From Anas platyrhynchos (Eukaryota > Chordata > Aves > Anseriformes > Anatidae): a stretch of 64,000 bases of DNA. Shown here piece after piece: positions 50,801-62,655 of the stretch. Made by a program: the position numbers and the translations under genes. Numbering within the stretch: position 1 is the first letter of the stretch; every line of letters starts with the position of its first letter. The notes under the pieces are model-generated. The model had not been told where the DNA came from and did not search any database. It saw only the letters and a program-made list of their open reading frames with translations. Where the stretch lies: assembly GCF_047663525.1 (NCBI RefSeq), contig NC_092597.1, forward strand, positions 16,700,501-16,764,500. The letters are read 5' to 3'.

Positions 50801-52306
50801 TATGCACCGGTATAGTTTGTTGCCCAAGGTAATACTTTTGATGAAACTTTAGGCAGGTTGCAGCAATTGTTTACACGAGCGTAAACACCTTACACAACCA
50901 TGGAAAGAGTTAATCAGATAAAACCATGCTCCCTGTTTGCTTCTTATCACGACTCCTACAGAAATTTAAAGGACACCTTCCCAGCAGCTCTCATTTCAGT
51001 GTGGTTTAGGGAGGCGGTGTGATTCAGCAGGCTGGACATGGGTTTCCTCATTTATAATGTTATTTATTATTACTTGAATCTACTCTGAGTGCTATGGGTG
51101 AACAGCTAAGTTGTTCCTCCTAAAAAACAATTATTCTTACTGGGACTTGAAAAAATTGATTGGGTTGAATATGTCCCTGTGGTAAAATTCTTGGAGGTGA
51201 CTTTTTTGAAGGGAGTCGTGACCAACTTTGGCCTCAGGGATCTAGCTGGAAATCTTGCATCCAGTGCATATTAAAATTAAATGTCCATAAGCAAATTGTA
51301 GACTGGTAGTTGAAGATGTACAATAAATTATAGTCAACTTTTAAAACATTCACCTGGGTGATGGGGAGAGGATTTTTGGCCTAGATACTTTGTTTTGGCT
51401 GAAATAGATATTAGAAATTGTGGCTCTAAATCTGCTTACTCTAGTGGGTTGTGAGGTACTCTCTGAAGAAATGCAAGAAGCAGCATTACATGTACAAACT
51501 TAGTTCAGCCTCTTTATCTGTGTATATTCTGCCTCAGTCATCAAGTAGGCCATTACATAGTCCTTGCCCATTAGATCTGGGGTCATTCAAGATGAACCCC
51601 AATGCAATGATCTAGACTCTTTAAAAGATGCAAAGGATCAACGCTGTTAATGAATGCTGCTAATAAGTATGCATTCAGTCATTTGTTTTCTCCCTTTTGT
51701 TCAAGTTAGAGCGGCAGGCCTTTTTTGCTGTACATTATTCCAACTATGGTATGACACAAGTCGTAATTTCTGTATGGGCTCTTTATCACTGTGATGTTCA
51801 ATGACTTAAGAATACTGCCTGGCAGTTGCTGAGGACCAGCAGAGGCTCAGGATGCTGGGTTCCAGGCTGTGCTGTTGGGAAGAGTTGCCCCCAGTGAACA
51901 CAGACTCTTTTGCCTGTCTTTCCAAACAACATGGCTTCTTCTGTGTTCCCTCCAAAGTGATTGCTTCCCAGGCTTGTCTCATGCTTGGGCTGGACCCCCC
52001 TTTTCCAAGTTTTAATTTCTCTGCCAGCAGAATGCCTGCCTCCATTCCTCCTGCTCTTTGCCCAGCGTCTGTGTCTCCCTCCCTGTGTCCTTCTTGGCCT
52101 TTCTTACCAGACTGCCCATTTCCTCTTCCTCCCAGTCATAGGCTGTCACTTCCTAGGCAACTGGGCCAACATAAATAGCTTGCCACAGCCCAAAGGAAGG
52201 AGATCATGTGTTTTCTTTCACTTGTCTGAGTCCAGACATACATGATTCCTTGTCCCAGTTTTCTCATTTCCTTCCTCACTGGTGTGGCTTCTTTCTCATT
52301 GCCTTA

Positions 52307-52341
52307 GAAAAAAAAAAAAAGAAGAAAAAAAAAAAAAAAGA
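52307..52341. repeat. A-rich run (A/G interrupted)
   Basis: Two long A runs separated by GAAG and ending in GAAAC, about 50 bases before a CR1 copy. CR1 elements do not end in poly(A), so the run is treated as independent. Confidence 0.9.
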
Positions 52342-52394
52342 AACTTTTCTGTAAAACAGCACTTGTACTAAACAGCATAAAATTGATTCTGGAG

Positions 52395-52790
52395 TTCAGG
52401 TCTGGGACCACCAGCACAAGAGAAGGACACAGAAGAAATTTGGAGAAGGCTCTAGGGAGACATCACAGAGGCCTGCCAGTGCCTAAAGTAGGCCTACAGG
52501 AGAGCTGGGGAGGGATTCTGTGTCAAGAAGTGTAGTAACTTCATTTTAAACAAAAAAAGGAAGATTTAGATTAGATATTTGGAAGAAATTCTGTACTATG
52601 AGGGTGGTGAGGCACTGGAACAGGTTGTCCAGAGAAGCCCTGCCCCTGGAAGTGTTCAAGGCTGGGTTGGATGGGGCCTGGACAACCTGATCTGGTGTGA
52701 GGTGTCCCTGCCATGGCAGGGGCTTGAAATTAGATGATCTTTGAGATCCCTTCCAACTCAAAGCATTCTGTGATTCTGTGATTCTCATGC
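52395..52790 (+). mobile_element. CR1 LINE, 5'-truncated 3' end
   Basis: The sequence follows the CR1 3' region: GGTCTGGGACCACCAGCAC, an internal deletion or divergence, then GGCCTACAGGAGAGCTGGGG, AGATTTAGATTAGATATTTG, GGCACTGGAACAGGTTGTCC, CTGGAAGTGTTCAAGGCTGG, TAGATGATCTTTGAGATCCC and terminal ATTCTGTGATTCTGTGATTC repeats. It belongs to a somewhat different CR1 subtype from the copy at 42.6-43.1 kb and has no coding capacity. Confidence 0.95.
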
Positions 52791-55652
52791 AGAGTTTTGT
52801 GATCCTTTCTTGTGGGCACTGCTGGATTAAATCAGCTGCTGCCCTCTCTTCTTGTCTTCTGTTTGTCCCAGCCCTCTGCTGTGGTGCTGGTACTGTTATC
52901 CGTGTGGCCCCACTGGCACGGGGAAACCCTCTGCCAATTTGGACTGGTGCAACTAAAGGCTTGGCAGGAAACTGGTGATGAGGGGTTGCATAAACTGGTG
53001 ACTAGAAGAAATGTCAGTGAAACTCCAGCCCTCATTTCCTTCCATGTTTCAGTTCCCAGTCTCGGCCAGTTAGAGGGACTAGGGCAACCCCTGCAATAAA
53101 AGTCCTTCTGAGTCCTTCTGAGTCTGAGCCTGCAGCTCCATGTGTCCTTCTTTGCCTCGCTGCTGGCCTAGGGAGTTCTCCCTCCTTGCAATTTCAGCGT
53201 ATTCCCACCCCGGCCTCTCTGTGGCAAACCGGATCAGTGAGCATGGATGAAAAAACATTTTCTTCCTCTCTGCCTGTTTTGGTTGGGAATTTTGTAACCC
53301 AAATAAGTGAATACATCCAGTTTGCCACATGACCTTCTTGATGCAGGGTGGGTGGGATGGGATTGAGTAGCCAGGATGGAGACGATGTCCCTTATAAACT
53401 GGCACTAGTTGCTCGTGAGCTGTGGGGCTATCTGTGTGCTTGCAGCTCCAGCAGTGGTAGAGAAGGTGGCATCCTCAGAGAAGCCCAGCATTAACCCTAA
53501 TAAATCTTCCCTAAGATGTGCAAATGGCAGATTTTCAAACATTTACAATATTTTATAAGACCAACTCAAATGGATTCGAGTGGCTAAAGCCAGATCGTTG
53601 ACGCAGAGGCTACTCTGATCAAGTTTTCTACTTGCCCCAAAACATGGAGCAATAGAGGTTTCCTGGTCATTTTTTGCTAGCATTGTTCTTAGAAACCAGT
53701 GAACCATTTTGCCTTGAATAAAAAAGAACATAAAAAGCTTGGTTTGTCGTAAATGCCCAGACTGAAAAATATAAGCACTTGGAAATATAGCATCTTATAT
53801 ATAATGGCGAATGCTGAATAATCTGGTACTACTCTCCTGGAGAATAATGTATTTTTGCTTCCAGAAATGAATGCATTAAGAACTGGACTCGTATTTTGTA
53901 ATTTCATTTGGAGACTTCCAGAATTTTTAGTGTTGGAAACAGTAGTGGCCTACTGATCACAATATTTGTGTTGTCTTCAAATTAATTAGTGAGATGCTAA
54001 CTAGATAATCCGTGATATAAATACCAGAATATTTATTAAGGAAAAATCCAAAGGTCAAAGTGAGGAAATGCTAACATATGTCTGTCTATCAGTGACTTAC
54101 TGCTGCTTCATTTTCACATAGCCCTTTGTACATTAACTTTTGAGGTTAGAGCAGTTATATTTTTCTGTCCTTACAACCTGCAGAATACTTTGAGCCTTGC
54201 TGTGACATAAATGACAACAATATGCTGATAGCAGGAATGGACAGGGCCAGTTTACCTGTGTGGATCGTATTTGGTTTATAAGAGCTATTTACACTGGGAA
54301 GTGTGAGCCTCTTGCAAGCAAAATGCTGTCTACTTCTAGACTACAATTCCAAGCAAATCCAAGTAGTCTTTTTTCCAGAATGACGATTAACCCCATTTTA
54401 GACTTTGCCATTGGGATCTGCCCTACAGAAATGTTTTAGTCTGTGAAAGCTCTGTTTCACCTGTCATTAAAGTCCCACAATTTTGTTGCACATTCGAAGA
54501 GTCTGCATGTGCTGCCAGGAGTGATGGCCTTTTGATGACATTGCTATTCTGTCATTCCAAATTTTAGCAAAGTTCTTCAGAAGTATGGCTGAGGTTGTGG
54601 CAACACAGTCTCAAGAGGAAGAGATTAATTTACAGCTGCAAAGTAAAATAGGATGTAAAAAAAAAGATAATGGGTTAGAACCCACTTCCTCTCCTGCCCC
54701 CCTCAAAAATGCACCAGAAATTGGAAGATTTTGAAATATAAGGCTCATGAAAGCTTAGAAATAAAAAGCAGTACAAAGAAAAGCAGTGTCTTGAAGCACA
54801 GGGAAGGTCTAATAAGCTACTTCAAACCCATTGGAGGTTGTAGAGTTGTACATGGAGGCATAATGGGAACATACAAAATGGTGTTAATCATTCTGAAAAA
54901 ACACTTGTGGTAAATAATACTCGCGGGTAACTGTGACATATTTAAGTGATATACACAGATTGGAAAGTATCTGGAATAAATGAAATACAGGTTTGTGGAA
55001 AGCAGACGTTAAATATTACTGCTTAGTTAAAAAAAAAGTGAAGTGATTGAGGGTAGTATTAGATTTTCTTTTCCTCTGGGAGTCTTGATTAAAACTTACA
55101 GTACAATATATGTCAAGGGGTAGATTACAATTTAAAATCTTTTTACACTGGTCATAAAAAAGAAAATCTGAGACCATGGGATGAAACAAAATTGAAAATT
55201 GAGGCTTAGCTCTTAATATAATTTATTTTTTAATGATATGATCAGAAGTTTGGAATGAACTTCTGCTTGGAGACAATGAGCCATAGTATTGTGATACGCA
55301 TGAGGAGAGCAAATTCAGTGCAAGTGAGGCGTTAACATTCTGGTGGTGAGTCTACTTGTGGAGGGAGGATGCTGCCCCCACGAAGTGCAGGGTCACAGCA
55401 CTGGCCATTCAGTCCAGCATCGTGAGTTTTACAAGATGTAGGAGACCTCACAACTTGTAGCTATGTTGCAATAGCTGAAATTTCTTCCTACCACTGCAGA
55501 TACAGCTCCTGGCTTATCCCCTTACACACAGGTTCTGGTTTTTCGTTACCTGTGGGCATTCTGGTCATTCCTATAAGCAACTATTTTTATTTCTATTAAG
55601 CCCTTGGTTCTGCAACATTCTGACAGCAGTGAGTTGTAGTCAGTTAGTTGTA

Positions 55653-55728
55653 ATGTGAAATATTGTGTTCCTTGTTACATTAATATTACATTATGTTCCT
55701 ATGCTATGTGAAATATTATGTTCCTTGT
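55653..55728. repeat. Direct repeat, two 23-base copies 53 bases apart
   Basis: ATGTGAAATATT(G/A)TG followed by TTCCTTGT occurs at 55653-55675 and again at 55706-55728 with one mismatch. The spacer also carries ATTATGTTCCTAT, a partial third copy. This suggests a small local tandem duplication. Confidence 0.85.
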
Positions 55729-57944
55729 ATTCATTTTGAATTTGCTGCTTTCAGTTCAAGTGATACCTCATTCTTCTACGATAAGAAGTAAATAAGGATG
55801 TTTGATTTACTTTCTTTTTATTATTCATTGCTTAGTTAAACCTGTATTATATCAATTGTACCCTTTTTTTCTTTACTAAACATTTTCTGTTTTCTTATTC
55901 TCATATGGAAGTTTTCTAGATCTGCAGCAGTTCCACCCATTGACCTGTCAGCCTTTGCAATTTTGGAGAAAATATGCCTGAGAAAATGTTTTATGCTCAG
56001 GTGAAGAAATATTGTGAAATATATGTAACGACAGTGTACAAGTTAATTCTTTCTGTATATGCCATAACACTGCTTTCAAACGAGCTTGCTGGGCAGGCTT
56101 TTTTTACTGGGTTCCACACAGGTATCCCACAGCTACAAGTCATTACAAAAATGTCTGTTCCAGTATTCCTGATCCATAAAACAGACGAGATAATCTTTAA
56201 TTATTCTGTATAGGGTGTTCCCTAACATGAAATGCTAGGAAAATACTTGCTTGGAAATAAAATAGTTCAGGTTTTGGACCCAGCTGTGGCAGCAGCTGCT
56301 TCCCCCAAGGTTTTTCTGCATTCCTGCCTTCAGTTGCAAGTTGCACGACTCCGTCCCCATGCCTGCCCTGCAGTCTGCACCACCTTCCACAGCTCTGGAG
56401 CAGCCTAATAACAATCAGCACCCAATTTGCTGGGCGAATACTCATACTTTTAGGTGGGCTTCTCCCAGTACTTCTGTTTAGAGACATTCTTGCTATGATT
56501 ACACAGAATCTCTTCTTTGAAAGACTTTCGGATAAAAAAAAAACGTTGAATGCGAAAGTTGATGTGTTTCTGTGGTATCACTTTGTAATGTCCTTTTGGT
56601 ATGCTTTAGTCCTGAATTTCTTTGGTGCAGACTAAACCATGAACACTGTGGTTTAATTTTAATACTATCTATGCAGAGGTATCCTGCAGTGAACCTGGAG
56701 GTCTGAGAGCTCTGGAATACTCTGGTTTTTTGCTTTTGTTAAGGTCATTAAGGCTTTAAAAGTGCTTTTCTTTGTAATCATCCTAAGATTAACATCCATA
56801 TTTGCCTTCTTGCAGAAAACATTCTCCCTGCACTCAGCAAAACAACAAAAAAGATTACTTCTTCTGTCATCAACTAATGTTGAAAGAGAAGTGAAAACAA
56901 CATAGGCGCAGGCTTTAAATTCACTGCAAGTGACTCTGAAGTGTTTTGTTTCAGAGAGCTATTTTGCTAGTGTGAATAGTGGTATTGTCATTTTCTTTAC
57001 ACTGTTTCCTAGGTACAGGAGTTTTTCAAAACCAAATAAGAGGTTAGGTTATTCTGTGGAGTGTGGCATGGGTCTGTATACCAAACTAGTACAGGGGAAA
57101 TGCAAACATGCATCTTTGGCTGCATTAACTAATCCACAGATTTTTGTCTCCCTTTATTTTCCTTTTTGGATGGGAAGAGGTGGCACTGAATTTTTCTCTG
57201 TGCCTTTGCTCACATAATCTGGATAATCTGGAGGACAGGAGAGGACGCCTTTACCTGGTGTTCACCTGTGTATGGTGATGTGGATTGAAGATGTAGTTTG
57301 GTGAGACAGCTGAACCCTGCAGCTGGTGCCAGGAGGAGCAGTCCTGCTGCCTTTTCTTTGCTTCCAGCTCTGTTCTCCCCTTGTCCTCACAACAATGCTG
57401 ATGTCATCTCTGGTGAGCAGATTTAGCTCAAGAATCTGGCAGAAAATTACTTTTTTTTTTTTACTTTTTTTTTCTTCTCCTAAGATTGGCTTTCTGCCAG
57501 ATTAGTGGGCTATTAAATCAGGTCAGCACTTTTCCAGCTACAAAAAATTTGTCTTCCTGGCACAGGTAATCCCTGCTCTCTTTGCTGAGATTCAAAATAC
57601 TGTCGTTTCCCCTATACAGTGGGAAATCCCTTGAAACTGGCAGGGAGCTGCTGGCTTTCAGAGGGCAGGATTCACATGCTGCTGTTCCACAGTGTAATGA
57701 TGGCTCATAACTGGATGCGGTTCTTGCTTGTGATGCCTTTTGTGTGTATGGGACGGGAATCAGTTTTTGGGTGTAGATGGAGGGCAAATTACTGTCCAGG
57801 AGTGATGTGAAGCCCTTTGCCGGCAGGTGTCAGTATTCCATAGATTTGCTATGGAGCACTGGTGTCATTTAGGCAGTTTTCCTATAATTTAAGTCTCATC
57901 CAGGCATTGTCAAACACACAGAGAGCTGGAGGGAGGTGGAGGGA

Positions 57945-58005
57945 TGGTGGCGTTTTTTTGTTTGGTTTTTTTTTTTTTGGTTGGTTTGGGTTTTGTTTAT
58001 TTTAA
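57945..58005. repeat. T/G-rich low-complexity tract
   Basis: TTTTTTTGTTTGG and GGTTGGTTTGGG units around a T13-14 run. Low complexity, with no element body. Confidence 0.8.
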
Positions 58006-61000
58006 GCTGTGCAAGTTTTAAATATAAAACCTTGTGATGGAAGAAGCTGGATTACTCAGCTGTTGTGATGTTAACATGTTTGACACTAACAGGTAAGGTG
58101 CTGTCACCTACAAACCAGCTGACTACATGTTCAGCAAACCCTGCCTGGAAGGATGCCTAATGTTTCTATCAAGTGGTGTAGCTCCTTACAGGAGTCAGGT
58201 TTATGTGCTGACAAAGAAGTTGATGATATTTCACAAGCGATTCTCTGTATTTTATGATAGGCTATCTGCTGACTGAGTCAAGGGGTGTTGGAAATACTGA
58301 TAGCGATACATGATGTGTTGAAAAAATCCCCAGATGATTCACTTGTGTCATATTTTGATTTAAAAATATCCAGACAGCAGCAAGCAAAAGAAGACCAAGA
58401 GTAGAGAAATGAAGTGCACATACGCATGTATCAAGTGGAAGTATTTTAAATAAGTGCTTAGATAAACACTATGGGAAATGTAGCTGATAAAATCTTAATG
58501 AATCTCACACAGGCACACAGAAAGATGCACAAAGATCCTTGTGTTTTAGGTTGTAGCAGAGTTATGACAATCCCAGCATCAACAGCTCAAGCTCCTGTGC
58601 CTTGTTAGTTTCTCTGAAGGAGAAACTCAGCAGTCAGCATTTACTGATTTAACAGGATGTGTTGATGTGATCTAAAGTGGTTGTAATGCAGTTTGTTCTC
58701 CCTTCGGAGTTGTTCCTTTGCACATCTTGTTTCAGAGTATTTTGGTGGTTTAAAATCACAGGAGAACGCAGGTGCAACCATTAGAACCAAAAATCTTCCA
58801 TTGCCCAAGTTTTCCCAATCAAATTGTTCTAACTGCTCCAACGTCTGAATAGCAGAAGTAGGTAAGTCATTTTTCACAGACGGGTTGCTAAAGCATTTCT
58901 AAGCAATGATTTCCTTTACTTTGAATTTGCAAAAGCAGACGTTTTTGTAGGTGGCATGGAGTGATTATGGTTTATTTACTGTGCCTTTGCCAACTCGATG
59001 AATAATAGCGAAATAGAAAAGAACTAGTTCAAATTTTCTCTTAGGTAGACATTTGGCAGATTCTGAAAATGAGACACTAGACCTCAGCTGACAATAACTT
59101 AAACCTCAGGGGAAATGAGTGTGATGGTTATAACCTCACACAGCCTTCCCACATGGTGAAACCAGCCAGAATTTGAACAAGTCTTGGCCTTATACCGATG
59201 ACACATGAAAGGATATTTATTCGTGCGGCAGGACAGGGTTGTTTGTGCAGGGCTGAAGTACCACATCTGAAGCTGTGCAGTGCCCTTAACCTCTCAAATG
59301 CTTTGGCACTAAATTTTGTTTTAAGTAAATTCAAATTAGGAGGAGGATGTTTACTTTTCTGAAGTTCAGTAGCACAGCAGCTGATCAAAAGGCATTATTA
59401 GTGGGTTTTGCAGGTTTGATAACAGGAGAGGGACTGACACTCCGTTGTTTTAAACCTGTATGACTGATGGCTATCATGTAGCTTCTCAGAGAGAAGTATA
59501 AATATTTTATTGTGCCGTAGTTCAGGAGGGCAAGTGTGAACTGTGGAGACCAATGTTTCATGCTGACACAAAGCACAGACATGGATGAGCAGACAGATAA
59601 GTGCTGAGTTGCTCCATGCTTGTTTGTAGATTCTGCTGATGGTTCTATTTTCTGCAAAATATTTTATTGAAGCAATAACCAAAGCTGTCTCAGTCATTCT
59701 ATAGTGGACCAATTACCTGTGGCACATGGATGGCAGAGGAGATAGTCTACTTGACATATATATGTGTGTAAAAGAGATTGGTGGGCTACGTGTATGTGTG
59801 GATGTGGATAAAATGTTGTTTGCCAGAAGACAAAAGGACACAAAAACCTTCCTGGTGCCTGCAGTGCCCTTAAACAAACAGGAATACAAATGAAGCAAGT
59901 GAGTGCCCCCGGATGAGTTGAGCCTTGGGAACCTCACGGTGTACCCCGTACCTAAAGTGTGGGCACAGCCAGTGGGACCTGGTGTGCAGAGGTACCCGTG
60001 GAGGCTGTCCTCCACTCTCTGGGTGCTGAGGGGCTCAGCTAGCCCTTGGCATGGGTCTGCAGGCAGTCACGCTCTGCAATGGTCTGTTTTTTGATTTCTG
60101 TGCCTGGCCAGTGCAAGCATCTCTCTGGCTTTCCTTCTTAGGGGAAAGACTGGCCATGAATAGTTAGAAGAAAGGAGGTCCTGCCAAAGTGCTGTGGTAC
60201 TGCACAATTAAAGTTGTTCATGTAATGGAAACACCTGGAGGAAGAGCTCATGTCTGCACTTTAAAATGAGCTGTATTTTTAATCTAATACGAAACACAAC
60301 TTTTAGTCCTGTTAGATAACTGTGTTTGGGATCACAAGGAGACTACAGAGTGAGCACTCTAGGAAAGCTTTAGAGGAGAGCTGTTTATGAGCAAACAACA
60401 AATACCTACAAGAGAAAAGAATTGATTTTCCTCAAACATGTGTCAGTAATTCATGATACTTCCTATGTAGTTCTCAAGGTCAGTGCAGAGGGGACTCAGT
60501 GGGGCAATGCTGATTTACAGTAACTGAGGATCTGATCCTTTTGTGTTGTAACTTAGGTTTCAAAGGAAATGAAGATTCATGCTGAGCTTCTGATATTGAT
60601 TTTCAAAGACTATGTCATGTGAGCAAATCAGAAATGAAACTCTTACCAATATTTCTTTTTCAGGGATTGTATTTGCATTTTAGCAGCCTGTCTGGGGCAA
60701 AGTTAAACAACGCACTTGTTTATGGCTGTGATCACTTGTGCTACTGGAAAAACTCGCCATAATTGGTTCTGGATGAATGGCTTTTTTTTCAAATGCTTAT
60801 CAATTGCAGCAAAGGGTAATGCTTCTGTCTCCTTGCTCATTAGATTGGGATGATAACGCCACAGGGCAGCCAGAGCACAGCCTTTTGCTGGTGGCAGGAG
60901 TGGGTCCTGAAGGACATGAGCCCCAGAGGCCAGGAGCTGCGGGATCACGGCTGGCTCCAGGTCCTGCCGTCGGAGCAGGGTGCTGTATAGTGTTCCTTAC

Positions 61001-62609
61001 CCTCTCCTGGGCTTAGGATAATGAGCTGGTTTCCTCTGGAAGTGATCCCAGCTCTGGGAAGCACACACACCGGTGGGTTCAGGATTAGGCCTGTACTGAA
61101 CAGATTTGTCACTTCCCCTTCCGAACTTCTACCGTGGCAGGTGTGTAATAGCAGAGATGCTATGCTTGAAACCAAGAGCAGGTTTTTTCCAGAGGGCAGA
61201 AAATTTGCATCTGGAAGGAAGTACTGGGCGGTTAGCAACCTCAGTAGTGGTGCAAGGGGCACCCAGGGCATTCCAGGGGGAAAGCTGAGTACTGTTCATC
61301 TGCAGCATAATTGAAATATTTACTTCTGTGGAGTTGTTTTCCCCAAGGTCTGGTGATTAACCGAGAGCACACTGTGGTAGGTGCTGTGGAAAGAGCAAGA
61401 TGACGATCTGAGTCCTGCAGAATATATGTTAAGAAGCTAACACTTACCCAAGAGGCCTAACTGTGCTGATGCTGACAGTAATTAAAGTTATAGTAATGAT
61501 TCTGCCATTAATTAGAACTTTCTCAGTTATTCCAACTCATTGGCCCATACCCTGCATGTCACCAAGACTGATACTTCAATATTAGGATCAAATGGATTGA
61601 GTTAATGTTTTCTTCTCTGCCGGGGCAGTAGATACAGAGGCAGCAGGCAGTTACCGTGTCCTTTTAGTTCTGAAAAGTAAAGTTTTCCTGCGTAAGGGTT
61701 TGCTTTTCCTCCACTGTGGTCTTTGGTAGATCATGAAAGCACCAAAGTCAGCTTTCATTCCTTGTAAATGAACGGCTTTCAAGTACTTGTCAGCTCTGCA
61801 GAGGCTGTGCATAGACTGATCTAACACTGCTTATGGTGAGCATTGTGCAGAAAGGCTTTCCTTTTCTTTAAACAGAAAATTGTTCTTGGCCCCGTTCTTC
61901 ATGGCCCTGCACCTTATGTAACCTTTTATATCTGAGCAAAGCAGAGGGAGTCCCTAATGACCACTGCGGAATGAGCTGTGCTTGGAAAAAAAAAGAAAAA
62001 AAAAGCAACTGCTCAAGAGCTCGCTGGTGCTGCAGGCACCGTGCTGGGAGAGCCCAGGCATTTTGTGGGGACACGGCAAGCCAAGCACAGGCAGCTGGGC
62101 TTGGGGGAGATATGTCCCCCAAGATAAACTGTGGAATAAATGTCCCTCACAGTGGGGTGGCAGTGGGCTGGGACCCCTTCACATCAGGGAGGAGAGAGGC
62201 TACGCCGGCTGCTCCATCTGAGGGCAGGCCAAGGCCCCAGCAGTCTTTCCATGACCTGTGTCTGGTGCACCATGCTGGACTCTTCTATAATTAACTATTG
62301 TCAAGAACACTTCAGAAAACACCGGTTGGCATTTCAAATAGGAACATCAGATTAAGGAGAAGAGAGGTAATGAGGTGCAAGGAGAAAATCCTTCCCTGGG
62401 GATCAAATCAAACTTGATATTATCATAAAGAGTAATGAGAAATGCACTGCCGAACTGAGGAAATTCACCGCAGCTGCCTAGAGGAAGCGAAACTGTGTAT
62501 TCCTATTTAAAACAGCAGAGAGAGGATGCTAATGTTTCGGTCTGCTGGGTAAGTCAGGGGACGCGCAGCATGCACACCTGCCTTTTGCATGTACTTTTGC
62601 CACACATTT

Positions 62610-62655
62610 CCTGAGTCCTCGGGCCAGTCATTTCACTTCTCTGTGTAGACATAAG
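62610..62655 (+). mobile_element. MIR-like SINE fragment
   Basis: The phrase GGGCCAGTCATTTCACTTCT followed by CTGTG resembles the MIR middle/3' phrase GGGCAAGTCATTTAACCTCT-CTGTG. Only about 30 bases align by eye and the rest has decayed, so this could be chance. A short GTGTAGACATA repeat directly follows. Confidence 0.3.

Noticed and set aside
60664..60685. TTTCAGGGATTG, looked at as a possible MTHFS exon 3 acceptor
   Set aside because: The downstream translation stops within a few codons and does not match the conserved C-terminal segment.
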